A stretch of DNA of 64,000 nucleotides from an uncultured Collinsella sp. (GCA_902496945.1 CABVDE010000002.1:44838-108837); one strand, 5' to 3'. Shown: positions 15,112 through 24,265, numbered from the stretch's first letter. Numbers and translations are program-made. Notes: generated by a model not told the origin, from the letters alone.

Positions 15112-16542
15112 TTAATTAGCCCCGTGACCCATCTCAACGACCTTGGTCAGCGACCCAAACACGTCCTCGTCGTCCGAAAGCTTCGCCTCGGCGCGCTCCA
15201 GCTGCACGGCAACAGCGACAGGAGCGGTTCCGCCCTCGGTCGTGCGCGCGGCGACAATCGACGGGATGTCGAGCGCCTCGGTAATATCGTGCTCAAAGAG
15301 CGGGCTTGCCTCCTGGAAGACCTCGAACGGCAAATCCTCGAGGTTGCAACCGCGCTTCTCGCACATCAGGACTAAGTGGCCCACCACGGCGTGCGCCTCG
15401 CGGAACGGCAGGCCACGCTTAGCCAGGTAATCGGCAACGTCGGTGGCGGCCAGATGGCCGATGCCGCACTCGCGCTCCATGGCATACTCGTTGACGGTCC
15501 AGGTCGAGATCATGCCAGCCATAACGGACAGGCACTGTATGAGCGTATGGGCGGTATCGAGCGCGCCCTCCTTGTCCTCCTGCAGGTCCTTGTTATAGGC
15601 GAGCGGCAGGCCCTTCATAGTCACGAGCAGCTGCACCAGGTTGCCATAGACTCGGCCGCTCTTGCCACGGATAAGCTCAGCAAAGTCGGGATTCTTCTTC
15701 TGCGGCATGATAGAAGAGCCGGTGGAGTACGAGTCGGAAAGCGTGATAAAGCCGAACTCAGAGCTCGACCACAGCACGATCTCCTCGGAAAGACGCGACA
15801 GATGCATTGCCATGACAGAGCCGGCATAGTGCAGATCGAGCAGGAAATCACGGTCGGAAACGGCATCGAGCGAGTTAGGGATAACGCCCGCAAAGCCAAG
15901 TTCGGCAGCCGTCATCTGGCGATCGAGCGGATAGCTCGTACCGGCAAGCGCGGCAGCACCCAACGGGCAATTGTCGGCGGCATCAAAGGCAGCCTTCAGG
16001 CGCGTAAAGTCGCGCGCAAACATCCAGGAATACGCCAGCAGGTGATGCGAGAGCAACACGGGCTGAGCATGCTGCATGTGCGTGTAGCCCGGAAGAATCA
16101 CCTTGTCGTACTTCTTAGCCGCATCCACCAGCACATGGCGCAGCTCAAGATTGGCCTCCATAAGCTCCTTGGCCAGCGCCTTGACGCCCAGGCGGGTGTC
16201 GGTCGCCACCTGGTCGTTGCGCGAACGTCCGGTATGCAAGCGCTTGCCGGCCTCGCCGATGCGGCGCGTCAGCTCGCTTTCGATGGACATATGGATGTCC
16301 TCGTCGTTGATGTCGAACGTAAAGTTGCCGGCATCGATATCCTGCTCGATTCCGGTCAGGCCTTTGGTGATCGCCTGCTCGTCCTCAACACTGATAATGC
16401 CCTGGGCGGCCAGCATCTTGGCATGCGCCTTGGAGCCGGCAATATCCTGCTTATAGAGATGCTTGTCGACCGGCAGCGACGCACCGAACTCCTGCGTGAC
16501 CTCGGCCACGCCCGCCTCAAAACGACCACCCCAAAGAGCCAT
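15112..16542 (-). CDS. argH: Argininosuccinate lyase
   Basis: 476 residues; splits argininosuccinate into arginine and fumarate, the last step of arginine synthesis. The fumarase-superfamily signature GSSIMPQKKNPD is near residue 275, TGRSRNDQVATD near 105 and the catalytic-His region GYTHMQHAQPV near 153. The start at 16542 (MALWGGRFEAG) has AAGGGGA 7 nt upstream; a Met 7 codons earlier lacks one. argG lies upstream on the same strand, separated by a terminator and a 56-codon ORF, so the two arginine genes may not be one simple operon. Confidence 0.95.
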   Translation of the reverse strand: MALWGGRFEAGVAEVTQEFGASLPVDKHLYKQDIAGSKAHAKMLAAQGIISVEDEQAITKGLTGIEQDIDAGNFTFDINDEDIHMSIESELTRRIGEAGKRLHTGRSRNDQVATDTRLGVKALAKELMEANLELRHVLVDAAKKYDKVILPGYTHMQHAQPVLLSHHLLAYSWMFARDFTRLKAAFDAADNCPLGAAALAGTSYPLDRQMTAAELGFAGVIPNSLDAVSDRDFLLDLHYAGSVMAMHLSRLSEEIVLWSSSEFGFITLSDSYSTGSSIMPQKKNPDFAELIRGKSGRVYGNLVQLLVTMKGLPLAYNKDLQEDKEGALDTAHTLIQCLSVMAGMISTWTVNEYAMERECGIGHLAATDVADYLAKRGLPFREAHAVVGHLVLMCEKRGCNLEDLPFEVFQEASPLFEHDITEALDIPSIVAARTTEGGTAPVAVAVQLERAEAKLSDDEDVFGSLTKVVEMGHGAN

Positions 16543-16661
16543 GGGACCGTCCCCTTTCATCAAATACCAGCGCGCCAGCGTCAGCGAACTACGAGGCGCC
16601 GTTAAAACGATTTACCAACGATAGTTTTGCACATCCCCACTCCATGCGCGGGACGAGCGAC

Positions 16662-16832
16662 CTAATTAGCAAAGAAGCGACGCACCATGCACTTGGCGCC
16701 CAACGTCTCCCTCCGGATGTTGCCCTGCGAACCATCGATCCAGGCCTTCAGGCTCATAGGAACCTCCTCGACCTTCGCAACATCGAGCTCGGGGGCAAGG
16801 GCAAGCAGAGCATGGGCAAGAGCATTCAACAT
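16662..16832 (-). CDS. Small ORF (56 aa) between argG and argH
   Basis: A minus-strand frame starts at ATG 16832 with AAGGAG 8 nt upstream and ends at TAG 16662-16664. The product is hydrophobic at first (LNALAHALLALAPEL), then charged, ending with two Arg-Arg pairs (NIRRETLG and VRRFFAN). It begins about 50 nt past the argG terminator and ends 120 nt before argH. No family recognised. It may be a real small protein, or a regulatory ORF whose translation affects argH. The strong ribosome site is the main support. Confidence 0.45.
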   Translation of the reverse strand: MLNALAHALLALAPELDVAKVEEVPMSLKAWIDGSQGNIRRETLGAKCMVRRFFAN

Positions 16833-16877
16833 GATGGGAACTCCTTAGATATATAGGCGCAAGGCCGTCAAATCGAT

Positions 16878-16912
16878 AGAAAGAGCCCCGCCAGACAACC
16901 CCGGCGGGGCTC
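16878..16912 (-). terminator. argG terminator
   Basis: GAGCCCCGCC and GGCGGGGCTC (16883-16912) form a 10-bp GC stem followed on the minus strand by TTTCTATC. It lies about 150 nt past the argG stop codon. Confidence 0.75.
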
Positions 16913-17065
16913 GGACTCAGCCGCAAATGCGGCGTCATATATGCGGGCGGAACGTAGGGGCCACCGATGTTAAGAAGTGTCAGCAAGCATAACGAAAGGT
17001 AGGGACCCCGTGCGCCCGTTTTGTATCACGCGGATGGGCCGCGCGGATACCAAGGGAAGGAGGAG

Positions 17066-18292
17066 CTAGGCCTGGGCGGCAGCGGAGCTGGGGCCCTGGA
17101 CCTTAGCCCACGTCTTGAGCGACAGCGTGTCGATCTCGATGAAGCCGGCGCTGGCCTTCTCATCAAACGTGGTGTCGCGGTCATAGGTAGCCAGACCGTA
17201 ATCGTAAAGGCTGAAGGGGCTCTTGCGGCCGACGACATGGCAGTTGCCCTTAAAGAACTTCAGACGGACGGTGCCGGTCACGAACTTCTGGGTATCGGCC
17301 ATAAAGGCGTCGAGCGCGTTCTTGAGCGGGCTGTACCACTGGCCGTTGTACACGGCGGTGGCCCAATCCTGCTCGAGCTTGATCTTGGTCTTGAGCAGGT
17401 CGCCCTCGACGCAGATGTCCTCGAGCGCCTTGTGGGCGGTGATGAGCGTCAGAGCACCGGGAACCTCGTAGCACTCGCGGCTCTTGAGGCCCACCAGACG
17501 ATCCTCAACCAGATCCAGACGGCCGAAGCCGTTATCGCCGGAGATCTTGTTGAGGGCGATGACGATCTCAGAAAGCTTCATCTTCTTGCCGTCGACGGCG
17601 ACGGGCTTGCCGGCCTCAAACTCAATCTCGGTGTAGGTCGGGGTGTCGGGCGTGTCCTCGGGGTTCTTGGTCATAACCCAGGCGTCGTCGAGCGGCTCAT
17701 TCCAGGGATCCTCCAGGTGACCGCACTCGATGGCACGGCCCCACAGATTGTCGTCGATGGAATAGGGATTGTCGTTGGCGCCCTCGGGAACCGGCACGTT
17801 GTGGGCGTGAGCGTAGGCGACCTCGTCGGGACGGCACTTCAGATCCCACTCGCGAACAGGGGCGATAACCTTGAGCTCAGGATCGAGGGCCTTGACGGCG
17901 GCCTCAAAACGGACCTGGTCGTTGCCCTTACCAGTGCAGCCGTGGGCGACGTAGGTCGCGCCAAACTCGTGAGCAACCTCGACGAGCTTCTTGGCAAGCA
18001 GCGGACGGGAAAGAGCAGAGAGCAGCGGGTACTTGTTCTCGTACATGGAGTTTGCGGCGATGGCCTTGGTCAGGAACTCATCGGAGAACTCATCGCGCAG
18101 GTCAAGCACTTGGCAATCCAGAACGCCCAGATCGAGGGCCTTCTGCTTCTTGGCATCCAGGCCGGTCTCCTCCTGGCCCACGTTGCCGCAGACACAAACG
18201 ACATCGAGATTCTTCTCGTCCTGGAGCCACTTGACACATACGGATGTATCAAGACCACCGGAATATGCGAGAACGACTTTTTCCTTGCTCAT
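17066..18292 (-). CDS. argG: Argininosuccinate synthase
   Basis: 408 residues; joins citrulline and aspartate with ATP to argininosuccinate. The N-terminal PP-loop VLAYSGGLDTSVCVKWLQ is intact, GATYVAHGCTGKGNDQVRFE near 114 and DNLWGRAIECGHLEDPW near 182 are family signatures. The start at 18292 is where homology begins; GAAAGGAAAC precedes it. A 205-nt leader with an Arg-rich ORF lies upstream, suggesting control by arginine supply. Likely functionally paired with argH. Confidence 0.95.
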   Translation of the reverse strand: MSKEKVVLAYSGGLDTSVCVKWLQDEKNLDVVCVCGNVGQEETGLDAKKQKALDLGVLDCQVLDLRDEFSDEFLTKAIAANSMYENKYPLLSALSRPLLAKKLVEVAHEFGATYVAHGCTGKGNDQVRFEAAVKALDPELKVIAPVREWDLKCRPDEVAYAHAHNVPVPEGANDNPYSIDDNLWGRAIECGHLEDPWNEPLDDAWVMTKNPEDTPDTPTYTEIEFEAGKPVAVDGKKMKLSEIVIALNKISGDNGFGRLDLVEDRLVGLKSRECYEVPGALTLITAHKALEDICVEGDLLKTKIKLEQDWATAVYNGQWYSPLKNALDAFMADTQKFVTGTVRLKFFKGNCHVVGRKSPFSLYDYGLATYDRDTTFDEKASAGFIEIDTLSLKTWAKVQGPSSAAAQA

Positions 18293-18497
18293 GGCTGTTT
18301 CCTTTCGCCCTTGGTAGCTAGTTAGAACATCGGTCAGTTGCAAGTCACCTTGAGGTCAAAACCGTGCAATATCAGGTTATTCAGCAGAATGCAGCACAAG
18401 CATGCCCTAGAAACATGCGGCTATGTCGTGCTTAAAACCCAACGACCTCAAAATGACTCTGCTGAGGCGTTACGCCCCATGCGGACAGAGACGATTG
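18293..18497 (-). promoter_or_regulatory. argG leader region with alternative pairings
   Basis: Between the Arg-rich leader ORF and argG the minus-strand RNA contains TTTTGAGGTC (about 18437-18446). It can pair with an upstream CCTCA to form a hairpin ahead of GGGTTTT, or with a downstream GACCTCAA (about 18348-18355). A further stem AGCAC/GTGCT enclosing GCATG/CATGC lies between. Competing folds behind a codon-biased leader peptide are the layout of an attenuator. The pairings are seen; the mechanism is inferred. Confidence 0.4.
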
Positions 18498-18572
18498 TTA
18501 TCGTCGTCGGGAAATTGCGCGCTGGCGTCGGATGGCATTGTCTGCAGTGGTGATGATCTGTACGAACTGCAT
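18498..18572 (-). CDS. Arg-rich 24-residue leader peptide upstream of argG
   Basis: ATG at 18572 follows GAAAGGAGAGGCAG (AGGAG 6-7 nt before the ATG). Six of 24 codons are Arg: the second half reads AIRRQRAISRRR and ends CGA CGA CGA TAA. CGA is a slow codon in many bacteria, so the ribosome should pause at the end when charged tRNA-Arg is scarce. It lies 205 nt ahead of argG on the same strand. Leader peptides rich in the regulated amino acid are classic for trp, his and leu operons; this one is inferred to act likewise for arginine. Confidence 0.6.
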   Translation of the reverse strand: MQFVQIITTADNAIRRQRAISRRR

Positions 18573-18846
18573 CTGCCTCTCCTTTCACGTATCGCCGGGC
18601 GCAATTCAAATATCGCAAACGGTACCTTTTCCTCGGTAAGCGGCTCCTTTGCCGTCCCCGTTTTCGATGTTCGCTATATTACGATAAAGTGCTCGCTGCG
18701 CAAGCGACAAATTCAAATTTCTGGAAAGTTTTTTCATTACTTTGTGAATCGTGATGGAAATACGCGCCATTCCTGCGAAAATACGCCCGACCACGAGTTG
18801 AAGGTTATAACGTCTGAAACAATTTCGAAACGAAAGGCTCGCTTTT

Positions 18847-19674
18847 ATGCAAACTTACGAATCGGACGCCAATATCGGAAACATTAAGCTCATCGCCGTC
18901 GACATGGACAAGACACTGCTGACCGACGAGCGCGTGCTGCCGCAAGGCCTTGACGAACGCCTGGACAAGCTCGCCGAAGCCGGCATCGTATTCTGCCCCG
19001 CCAGCGGACGTCCCGCCCCCAAGCTCGAAGAGATGTTCGAGGGCGTCAAGAAACCCCTCGCCTTTTGTCCCGACAACGGCGCGTGCGTGATCTATCGCGG
19101 CAACTATATCTATAAGAGCAATATCGACGTGGCGCTGTATCAGCAGGTGCTCGCTCGTGCCTCGGAGGATTCTCGCGCTGTCCCCGTCCTGTGCTGCTTC
19201 GACGAGTTCTACGTGCTTGCCCGCGACCATCAATACCACGATGAGATCAGCGTGTACTACAACACGATCAACTACGTCGATAGCTTTGAGGGCCTCGACA
19301 TCGAGTCCAACAAGATCTCGATCTTCTTCCCCGCCTATGATGCCGAGCCCGCATTCCGCGAGACCTACAGCCCTGCGTTCTCGGACCAGCTCTATGTCAC
19401 CAATGCCGGCCGCGAGTGGATCGACTTTATGAACCTGGGTGTCGACAAGGGCGCCGGCGTCGCGCACCTGTGCGAGCACTTGGGCATCGATATCGCCGAT
19501 GCCGCCGCCGTGGGCGACACCTACAACGATATCCCTATGCTCGAGCGCGTCGGGCATAGCTTTATCGTGGACAATGCCGAAGAGCATATGAATGCGCACG
19601 CCAAGTGGCGCATTCCGAGCAACAACGACGGGGGCGTACTGACGCTCATCGACGCCATCGTGGCGGCTCGGTAA
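18847..19674 (+). CDS. Cof-type HAD-IIB family phosphatase
   Basis: 275 residues. LIAVDMDKTLLTDERVLP near residue 15 carries the nucleophile Asp, PASGRPAPKLEEMF near 55 is motif II, DKGAGVAHLCEHLG near 200 supplies the Lys, and AVGDTYNDIPMLERVG near 222 is motif IV. A small-molecule phosphatase of unknown substrate, distantly related to the gene at 5351. ATG follows GAAACGAAAGG. It is transcribed divergently from argG and converges on polA across element C. Confidence 0.85.
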   Translation: MQTYESDANIGNIKLIAVDMDKTLLTDERVLPQGLDERLDKLAEAGIVFCPASGRPAPKLEEMFEGVKKPLAFCPDNGACVIYRGNYIYKSNIDVALYQQVLARASEDSRAVPVLCCFDEFYVLARDHQYHDEISVYYNTINYVDSFEGLDIESNKISIFFPAYDAEPAFRETYSPAFSDQLYVTNAGREWIDFMNLGVDKGAGVAHLCEHLGIDIADAAAVGDTYNDIPMLERVGHSFIVDNAEEHMNAHAKWRIPSNNDGGVLTLIDAIVAAR

Positions 19675-19685
19675 CGTTGCTCGTC

Positions 19686-19815
19686 GGACCTGGCCGGGCG
19701 AGGCGGGTAAGTTTTTCGTTCGGTCAGGTCCTGGGCTCGCTCGGAAAGCACATTAAGTGCTTTCCGGCTCGTGCGGAATCTACGAAAAACTTACCCGCCT
19801 CGCCCGGCCAGGTCC
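19686..19815. repeat. Element C: long inverted repeat with perfect 33-bp arms
   Basis: The left arm (19686-19718, beginning GGACCTGGCCGGGCGAGG) and right arm (19783-19815) are perfectly complementary over 33 nt. Inside, GGAAAGCAC (19743-19751) pairs with GTGCTTTCC (19757-19765) over ATTAA. Between arm and inner hairpin lie unpaired, unequal segments of 24 and 17 nt. It starts 12 nt after the HAD stop codon and lies between convergent genes. Far longer than an intrinsic terminator needs, it would make RNase III-type duplex RNA or a DNA cruciform. It resembles element A in plan, not in sequence. Confidence 0.7.
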
Positions 19816-19882
19816 TTGGGTGACTTGCTTGCCGCCTAGATGGCGTCTTGGGTGTCTAGATACTTGGCTGATTTTTTGGAAT

Positions 19883-19918
19883 GAAGGGGGCTCCTTGTTG
19901 GCAAGGAGCCCCCTTCTG
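19883..19918. terminator. Hairpin between the convergent HAD gene and polA
   Basis: AAGGGGGCTCCTTG pairs perfectly with CAAGGAGCCCCCTT around TTGG. It lies 35 nt past the polA stop codon and likely terminates polA; the flanking T-run is weak on both strands. Confidence 0.6.
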
Positions 19919-19950
19919 CCTTTAGTTACTCTGGAATTGTGGGCGCTTTC

Positions 19951-22701
19951 CTATTTCGCGTCGGCCCAGGTTATGCCGGTGCTGGCTTCGGCGATTAGGG
20001 GGACGCGTAGGTCTACTACATGTTCCATGACGTCGCGGACCATGGCGGTGAGGCGCTCGACTTCGTTGATGGGGCACTCAAAGTCCAGTTCGTCGTGTAC
20101 TTGCAAGATCATGTGGGCGGCAAAGCCCTCTTCTTCCAGGCGGCGGCTTACGCGGGCCATCGCGATCTTGATGATGTCTGCTGCAGTTCCCTGCATGGGG
20201 TGGTTCATGGCCGTGCGCTCGCCAAAGCCACGGAGCTGCGGGTTTTTGGCCTTGAGCTCCGGAATGTGACGGCGGCGACCGTACATGGTCTCGGCATAGC
20301 CCGTCTGCTTGGCACGCGCCACCACGTTGTCCAGGAACGTGCGCACGCCCGGGTAGGCCTCGTAGTAGCGGTCGATCATATCGCGCGCCTCGGCCATCGA
20401 GATGTGCAGCGACTGCGACAGACCGTAGGCCTGCTGGCCGTACACGATGCCAAAGTTCACGGCCTTGGCGCGACTGCGTAGGTCGGGCGTCACCTCGGAC
20501 ACGAGAACGCCAAACACGCGCGCGGCCGTCTCGGCATGAAAGTCCTCACCCTCGTTAAAGGCGCGCACCAGATGCTCGTCACCCGAGAGATGCGCGAGCA
20601 GCCGTAGCTCGATCTGCGAGTAGTCCACGGCCAAAAATACGCTGCCCTCGCCTGCCGAGAACGCCGTCTTGACGGTACGGCCCAGCTCGGAGCGCGTCGG
20701 GATGTTCTGCAGGTTGGGATCGCTCGAGGACAGACGCCCCGTTGCGGTAATGGTCTGGTTATACGTGGTGTGCACGCGGCCGTCGCCTCGACGCAGCGGG
20801 CCCAACGTGTCCAGATAGGTGGACTTGATCTTGGACTTTTCGCGCCAGTCCAGAATCAGACGCACGATCTCGTGGTCGCGGGCGAGGTCGCTCAGCACCT
20901 TGGCGTTGGTCGAATAATAACCGCGCTTGGTCTTTTTGAGGCCCTTGGTCGGAAGCGCCATCACATCAAAGAGCACGTGCGACAGCTGCATGGGGCTGCC
21001 GATGTTGAAGGTCTCGTCGCCGGCCAGGTCGCGAATGCTGCGCTCGACCTCGGCAATCTGGGTCGCCAGACCCTCGGACAGATCGCGCAGGCGGTCGGGG
21101 TCTACGAGCATGCCCGCGCGCTCCATCTTGGCAAGCACCGGAACAAGCGGCATCTCGATACCGTCAAACACGTTGGCGGCGTTCTCGCGGCCCATGCGGT
21201 CACGCAGTGGCGCCACGAGTGCCAGCGTCAGAGCGGCAGTTCGGACGGCAGGCGCTGGAGCGTCCTCACCAGCACCCTCTGCGCCGTGCACGGCAGGCAG
21301 CGTCATCTGCAGATACGTATCGGCCAGATATGCCTCATCGAACTCGGAGCGATCAGAATCCAGCAGATAGGCAGCGACCACGGTATCGAAGATGCGCGTG
21401 GAATCGGCAGCGAGCGGATCCATGAGCTCGGGCTCAGACGAATCGACAGGAGACAGCTCGTGCAACAGCGCCTTCATATCCGGGCTCGCCACGCGGCCCT
21501 CCATAAACAGACGCGCGAGCACGCCGGCAATCACGCCGTGAGCGAAGTTGAAGCCCTCAACCTCAGCCGCTGCACCGCCGTCGGACTCCTCGAGCGCAAA
21601 CAGGCCCTTGGACGTCGCCAGCCACAGCGTGCGCGTCAGGCCAAAGAGCGCGCCCTCTTCTTTGTCGTCGTCAACCACGGCGGCAATCCACTCGCCCGCC
21701 TCGATGGCGCGACCAACCTCGGCAGCCGCGACAGCAAGCGCCTCGGCATCACCGGAAGCGGCACGCACAACCGCTGGCATCTCAAACACGCTGGCGGAAG
21801 CCGCGGCGCCGTCCTCGCCGCCAATCAGCGCCAAGAAACGATTCTGCATGGCGGTAATGCCAAGCGTGCCCAGCGCCGCAGACACCTCATCGGCAGAAAA
21901 CGCCGGGAAGGACGTCGCCTCAAAGTCGAGCTCGACGGGCGCATCGGTGCGAATGGTCGCGACCTTGCGGCTCAGCAGCGCGTCGTCGATGTGCGCGCGC
22001 AGGTTCTCACCCATCTTGCCCTTGATCTCGTCGGCATGCGCGATGACCTCGTCCAGGCTACCGTACTGCGCGATAAGCGCACTCGCCTTTTTAGGGCCGA
22101 TGCCCGGCACGCCGGGAATGTTGTCGGACGTGTCTCCCTTCAGACCGTAAAAATCGGGCACGAGCGCCGGCGTGATGCCGTGATACAGGTCGTCCACGCT
22201 CTCGGGCGTCATGATCGCCACGTCGGACAAGCCCTTGCGGGTCGAGACCACATTGACGTGCTCGGTCACGAGCTGATACATGTCGCGGTCGCCGGTCACC
22301 AGCAGCATGTCGCAGCCGGCCTCCTCGCCCAAGCGCGCCATAGTGCCCAGGATATCGTCGCCTTCCCAGCCCTCGGACTGCAGAATCGGCACGTTGAGCG
22401 CGCCGAGCAGCTCCTTGATCATGGGGAACTGCGCGTGCAGATCGGGATCCATGGGAGGACGTTGCGCCTTGTACTGCGGCAGCATCTCCATGCGCACGCG
22501 CGGCTTGCCCTTGTCAAACGCCACGACGACGCCGTCGGGATTAAAGGCGTCGATCATCTTGAGGAACATATTCAGAAAGCCAAAGATCGCATTGGTGGGG
22601 CGACCGTCCGGCGCGTTCATGGTCGGCGGCACGGCATGGAAGGCGCGGTGCATGAGCGAGTTGCCGTCGATAACGGCAAAGGTGCGGCGCTTGTCAGACA
22701 T
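19951..22701 (-). CDS. polA: DNA polymerase I
   Basis: 916 residues. The 5' nuclease domain (about 1-300) shows AVIDGNSLMHRAFHA, AFDKGKPRVR and DFYGLKGDTSDNIPGVPGIG. The central domain (about 320-520) lacks the DxE metal-binding motif of proofreading exonucleases (sequence there reads EWIAAVVDDDKEE), so 3'-5' editing is probably absent, as in Taq. The polymerase domain has motif A (AVDYSQIELRLLAHLSGDE), motif B (RSRAKAVNFGIVYGQQAYG) and motif C (LQVHDELDFE). It acts in replication primer removal and repair. The start at 22701 begins the homology. Divergent from the M18 peptidase gene. Confidence 0.95.
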   Translation of the reverse strand: MSDKRRTFAVIDGNSLMHRAFHAVPPTMNAPDGRPTNAIFGFLNMFLKMIDAFNPDGVVVAFDKGKPRVRMEMLPQYKAQRPPMDPDLHAQFPMIKELLGALNVPILQSEGWEGDDILGTMARLGEEAGCDMLLVTGDRDMYQLVTEHVNVVSTRKGLSDVAIMTPESVDDLYHGITPALVPDFYGLKGDTSDNIPGVPGIGPKKASALIAQYGSLDEVIAHADEIKGKMGENLRAHIDDALLSRKVATIRTDAPVELDFEATSFPAFSADEVSAALGTLGITAMQNRFLALIGGEDGAAASASVFEMPAVVRAASGDAEALAVAAAEVGRAIEAGEWIAAVVDDDKEEGALFGLTRTLWLATSKGLFALEESDGGAAAEVEGFNFAHGVIAGVLARLFMEGRVASPDMKALLHELSPVDSSEPELMDPLAADSTRIFDTVVAAYLLDSDRSEFDEAYLADTYLQMTLPAVHGAEGAGEDAPAPAVRTAALTLALVAPLRDRMGRENAANVFDGIEMPLVPVLAKMERAGMLVDPDRLRDLSEGLATQIAEVERSIRDLAGDETFNIGSPMQLSHVLFDVMALPTKGLKKTKRGYYSTNAKVLSDLARDHEIVRLILDWREKSKIKSTYLDTLGPLRRGDGRVHTTYNQTITATGRLSSSDPNLQNIPTRSELGRTVKTAFSAGEGSVFLAVDYSQIELRLLAHLSGDEHLVRAFNEGEDFHAETAARVFGVLVSEVTPDLRSRAKAVNFGIVYGQQAYGLSQSLHISMAEARDMIDRYYEAYPGVRTFLDNVVARAKQTGYAETMYGRRRHIPELKAKNPQLRGFGERTAMNHPMQGTAADIIKIAMARVSRRLEEEGFAAHMILQVHDELDFECPINEVERLTAMVRDVMEHVVDLRVPLIAEASTGITWADAK

Positions 22702-22867
22702 ATTGAATACCTCGCTTTGGGCTGGGCACGGTTTGCTCACACCAGTGTACACGCTCCCCGCCCCGCGGCCACCGCACATCAGGCTCCCCTGCCGCCGCGG
22801 GCCCGCGCGTGATACGATGGCTCACGGTACATCAACCAGCACGATCGATCCGAAAGGAGCCTGCGTC

Positions 22868-24265
22868 ATGGAGCGTCCCTGCGCATGGAAAAAGTACACG
22901 CCACAGCAAATCGAGGAGCTCGAGGAGCTTTGCCGCGGCTATAAGCAGTTTTTGAGTGAGAACAAGACCGAGCGCCTGTGCGTCAAGACCGGTATCAAGA
23001 TGGCCGAGGAGGCGGGCTACGTCAATCTGGAGACCGTGATCGCCGAGGGCCGCGCGCTCAAGGCCGGCGACAAGGTGTACGCCGCCAATCACGGCAAGGA
23101 CCTCATGCTCGTCAACCTGGGCACCGCCCCGCTCGAGCAGGGTTTTAACATCCTGGGCGCCCACGTGGACTCGCCGCGCCTGGACCTCAAGCAGAACCCC
23201 GCCTTCGAGGCAGGCGACATGGCCTACCTCGACACGCACTACTACGGCGGCGTCAAGAGCTACCACTGGGTGGCCTCCCCGCTCGCGCTCGTGGGCGTCA
23301 TCTGCAAAAAGGACGGCACCTCCGTCGACATCAACATCGGCGACAAGGCCGATGACCCGGTCTTTACCATTTCCGACCTGCTGATCCACCTCTCGAGTGA
23401 GCAGATGGCCAAGCCCGCCAAGGACGCCGTCGACGCCGAAATCCTCGACGTGATCGTGGGCGGCCGTCCCGTCAAGTTCGATGAGGACGACAAGGACGCC
23501 CCCAAGGACCCCGTCAAGCAGATGTTCCTGGACATTCTCAAGGAACAGTACGACGTCGAGGAGGAGGACTTCCTCTCCGCCGAGATCGAGGTCGTGCCCG
23601 CCGGCCCCGCCCGCGACATGGGCCTCGACCGCTCCATGATCTTGGGCTATGGCCACGACGACCGCGTGTGCGCCTATCCGTCCATGCTCGCCCAAATCGA
23701 TGTCGCCGACGTGGAGCGTACGAGCATCACCCTCATCGTCGACAAGGAGGAGATCGGCTCCGTGGGCGCCACCGGTATGACGAGCCGCTTCTTTGAGAAC
23801 ACCGTCGCCGAGATCATGATGCTCGCCGGCGAGGACAGCCCGCTGGCCCTGCGCCGCGCGCTCGCCCGCAGCCGCATGCTCTCCTCCGACGTATCCGCCG
23901 GCTTCGACCCGGGCTACGCCGGCAAGTTCGAGACCAAGAACGCCGCCTTCATGGGTCGCGGCCTGTGCTTTAACAAGTACACGGGCAGCCGCGGCAAGGG
24001 CGGTTCCAACGACGCCGACGCCGAGTACATGGCCCTTATCCGCGACATCATGGACGAGGCCGGCGTGGACTTCCAGACCTGCGAGCTCGGTCGCGTCAAC
24101 GCTGGTGGCGGCGGCACCATCGCCTACATCATGGCCGAGTACGGCATGAACGTCATCGACTCCGGCGTTCCCGTCCTGTCCATGCACGCCCTGTGGGAGG
24201 TCGCCAACAAGGCCGATATCTACGAGGCCTATCGCGGATACAAGGCCTTCATCGAGCGCGCCTAA
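22868..24265 (+). CDS. M18 family aminopeptidase
   Basis: 465 residues; a dodecameric di-zinc aminopeptidase. Metal and catalytic residues are visible: GAHVDSPRLDLKQNP near residue 97 (His, Asp), DKEEIGSVGATGM near 296 (Glu pair), SSDVSAGFDPGYAG near 338, and VPVLSMHALWEV near 438 (His). The 15-residue insertion typical of bacterial M18 enzymes follows the first motif. ATG at 22868 follows GAAAGGAG. It ends just before a conserved hairpin and is probably not in an operon with yaaA. Confidence 0.9.
   Translation: MERPCAWKKYTPQQIEELEELCRGYKQFLSENKTERLCVKTGIKMAEEAGYVNLETVIAEGRALKAGDKVYAANHGKDLMLVNLGTAPLEQGFNILGAHVDSPRLDLKQNPAFEAGDMAYLDTHYYGGVKSYHWVASPLALVGVICKKDGTSVDINIGDKADDPVFTISDLLIHLSSEQMAKPAKDAVDAEILDVIVGGRPVKFDEDDKDAPKDPVKQMFLDILKEQYDVEEEDFLSAEIEVVPAGPARDMGLDRSMILGYGHDDRVCAYPSMLAQIDVADVERTSITLIVDKEEIGSVGATGMTSRFFENTVAEIMMLAGEDSPLALRRALARSRMLSSDVSAGFDPGYAGKFETKNAAFMGRGLCFNKYTGSRGKGGSNDADAEYMALIRDIMDEAGVDFQTCELGRVNAGGGGTIAYIMAEYGMNVIDSGVPVLSMHALWEVANKADIYEAYRGYKAFIERA

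Noticed and set aside
18379..18390. ATTCAGCAGAAT as a possible ArgR box
   Set aside because: It is short, lies downstream of the leader ORF rather than at a promoter, and lacks a second box.
20770..22812. A 680-codon plus-strand open frame opposite polA
   Set aside because: Composition is His/Arg/Gln-rich with no domain pattern, and it mirrors polA codon structure; a GC-rich shadow frame.
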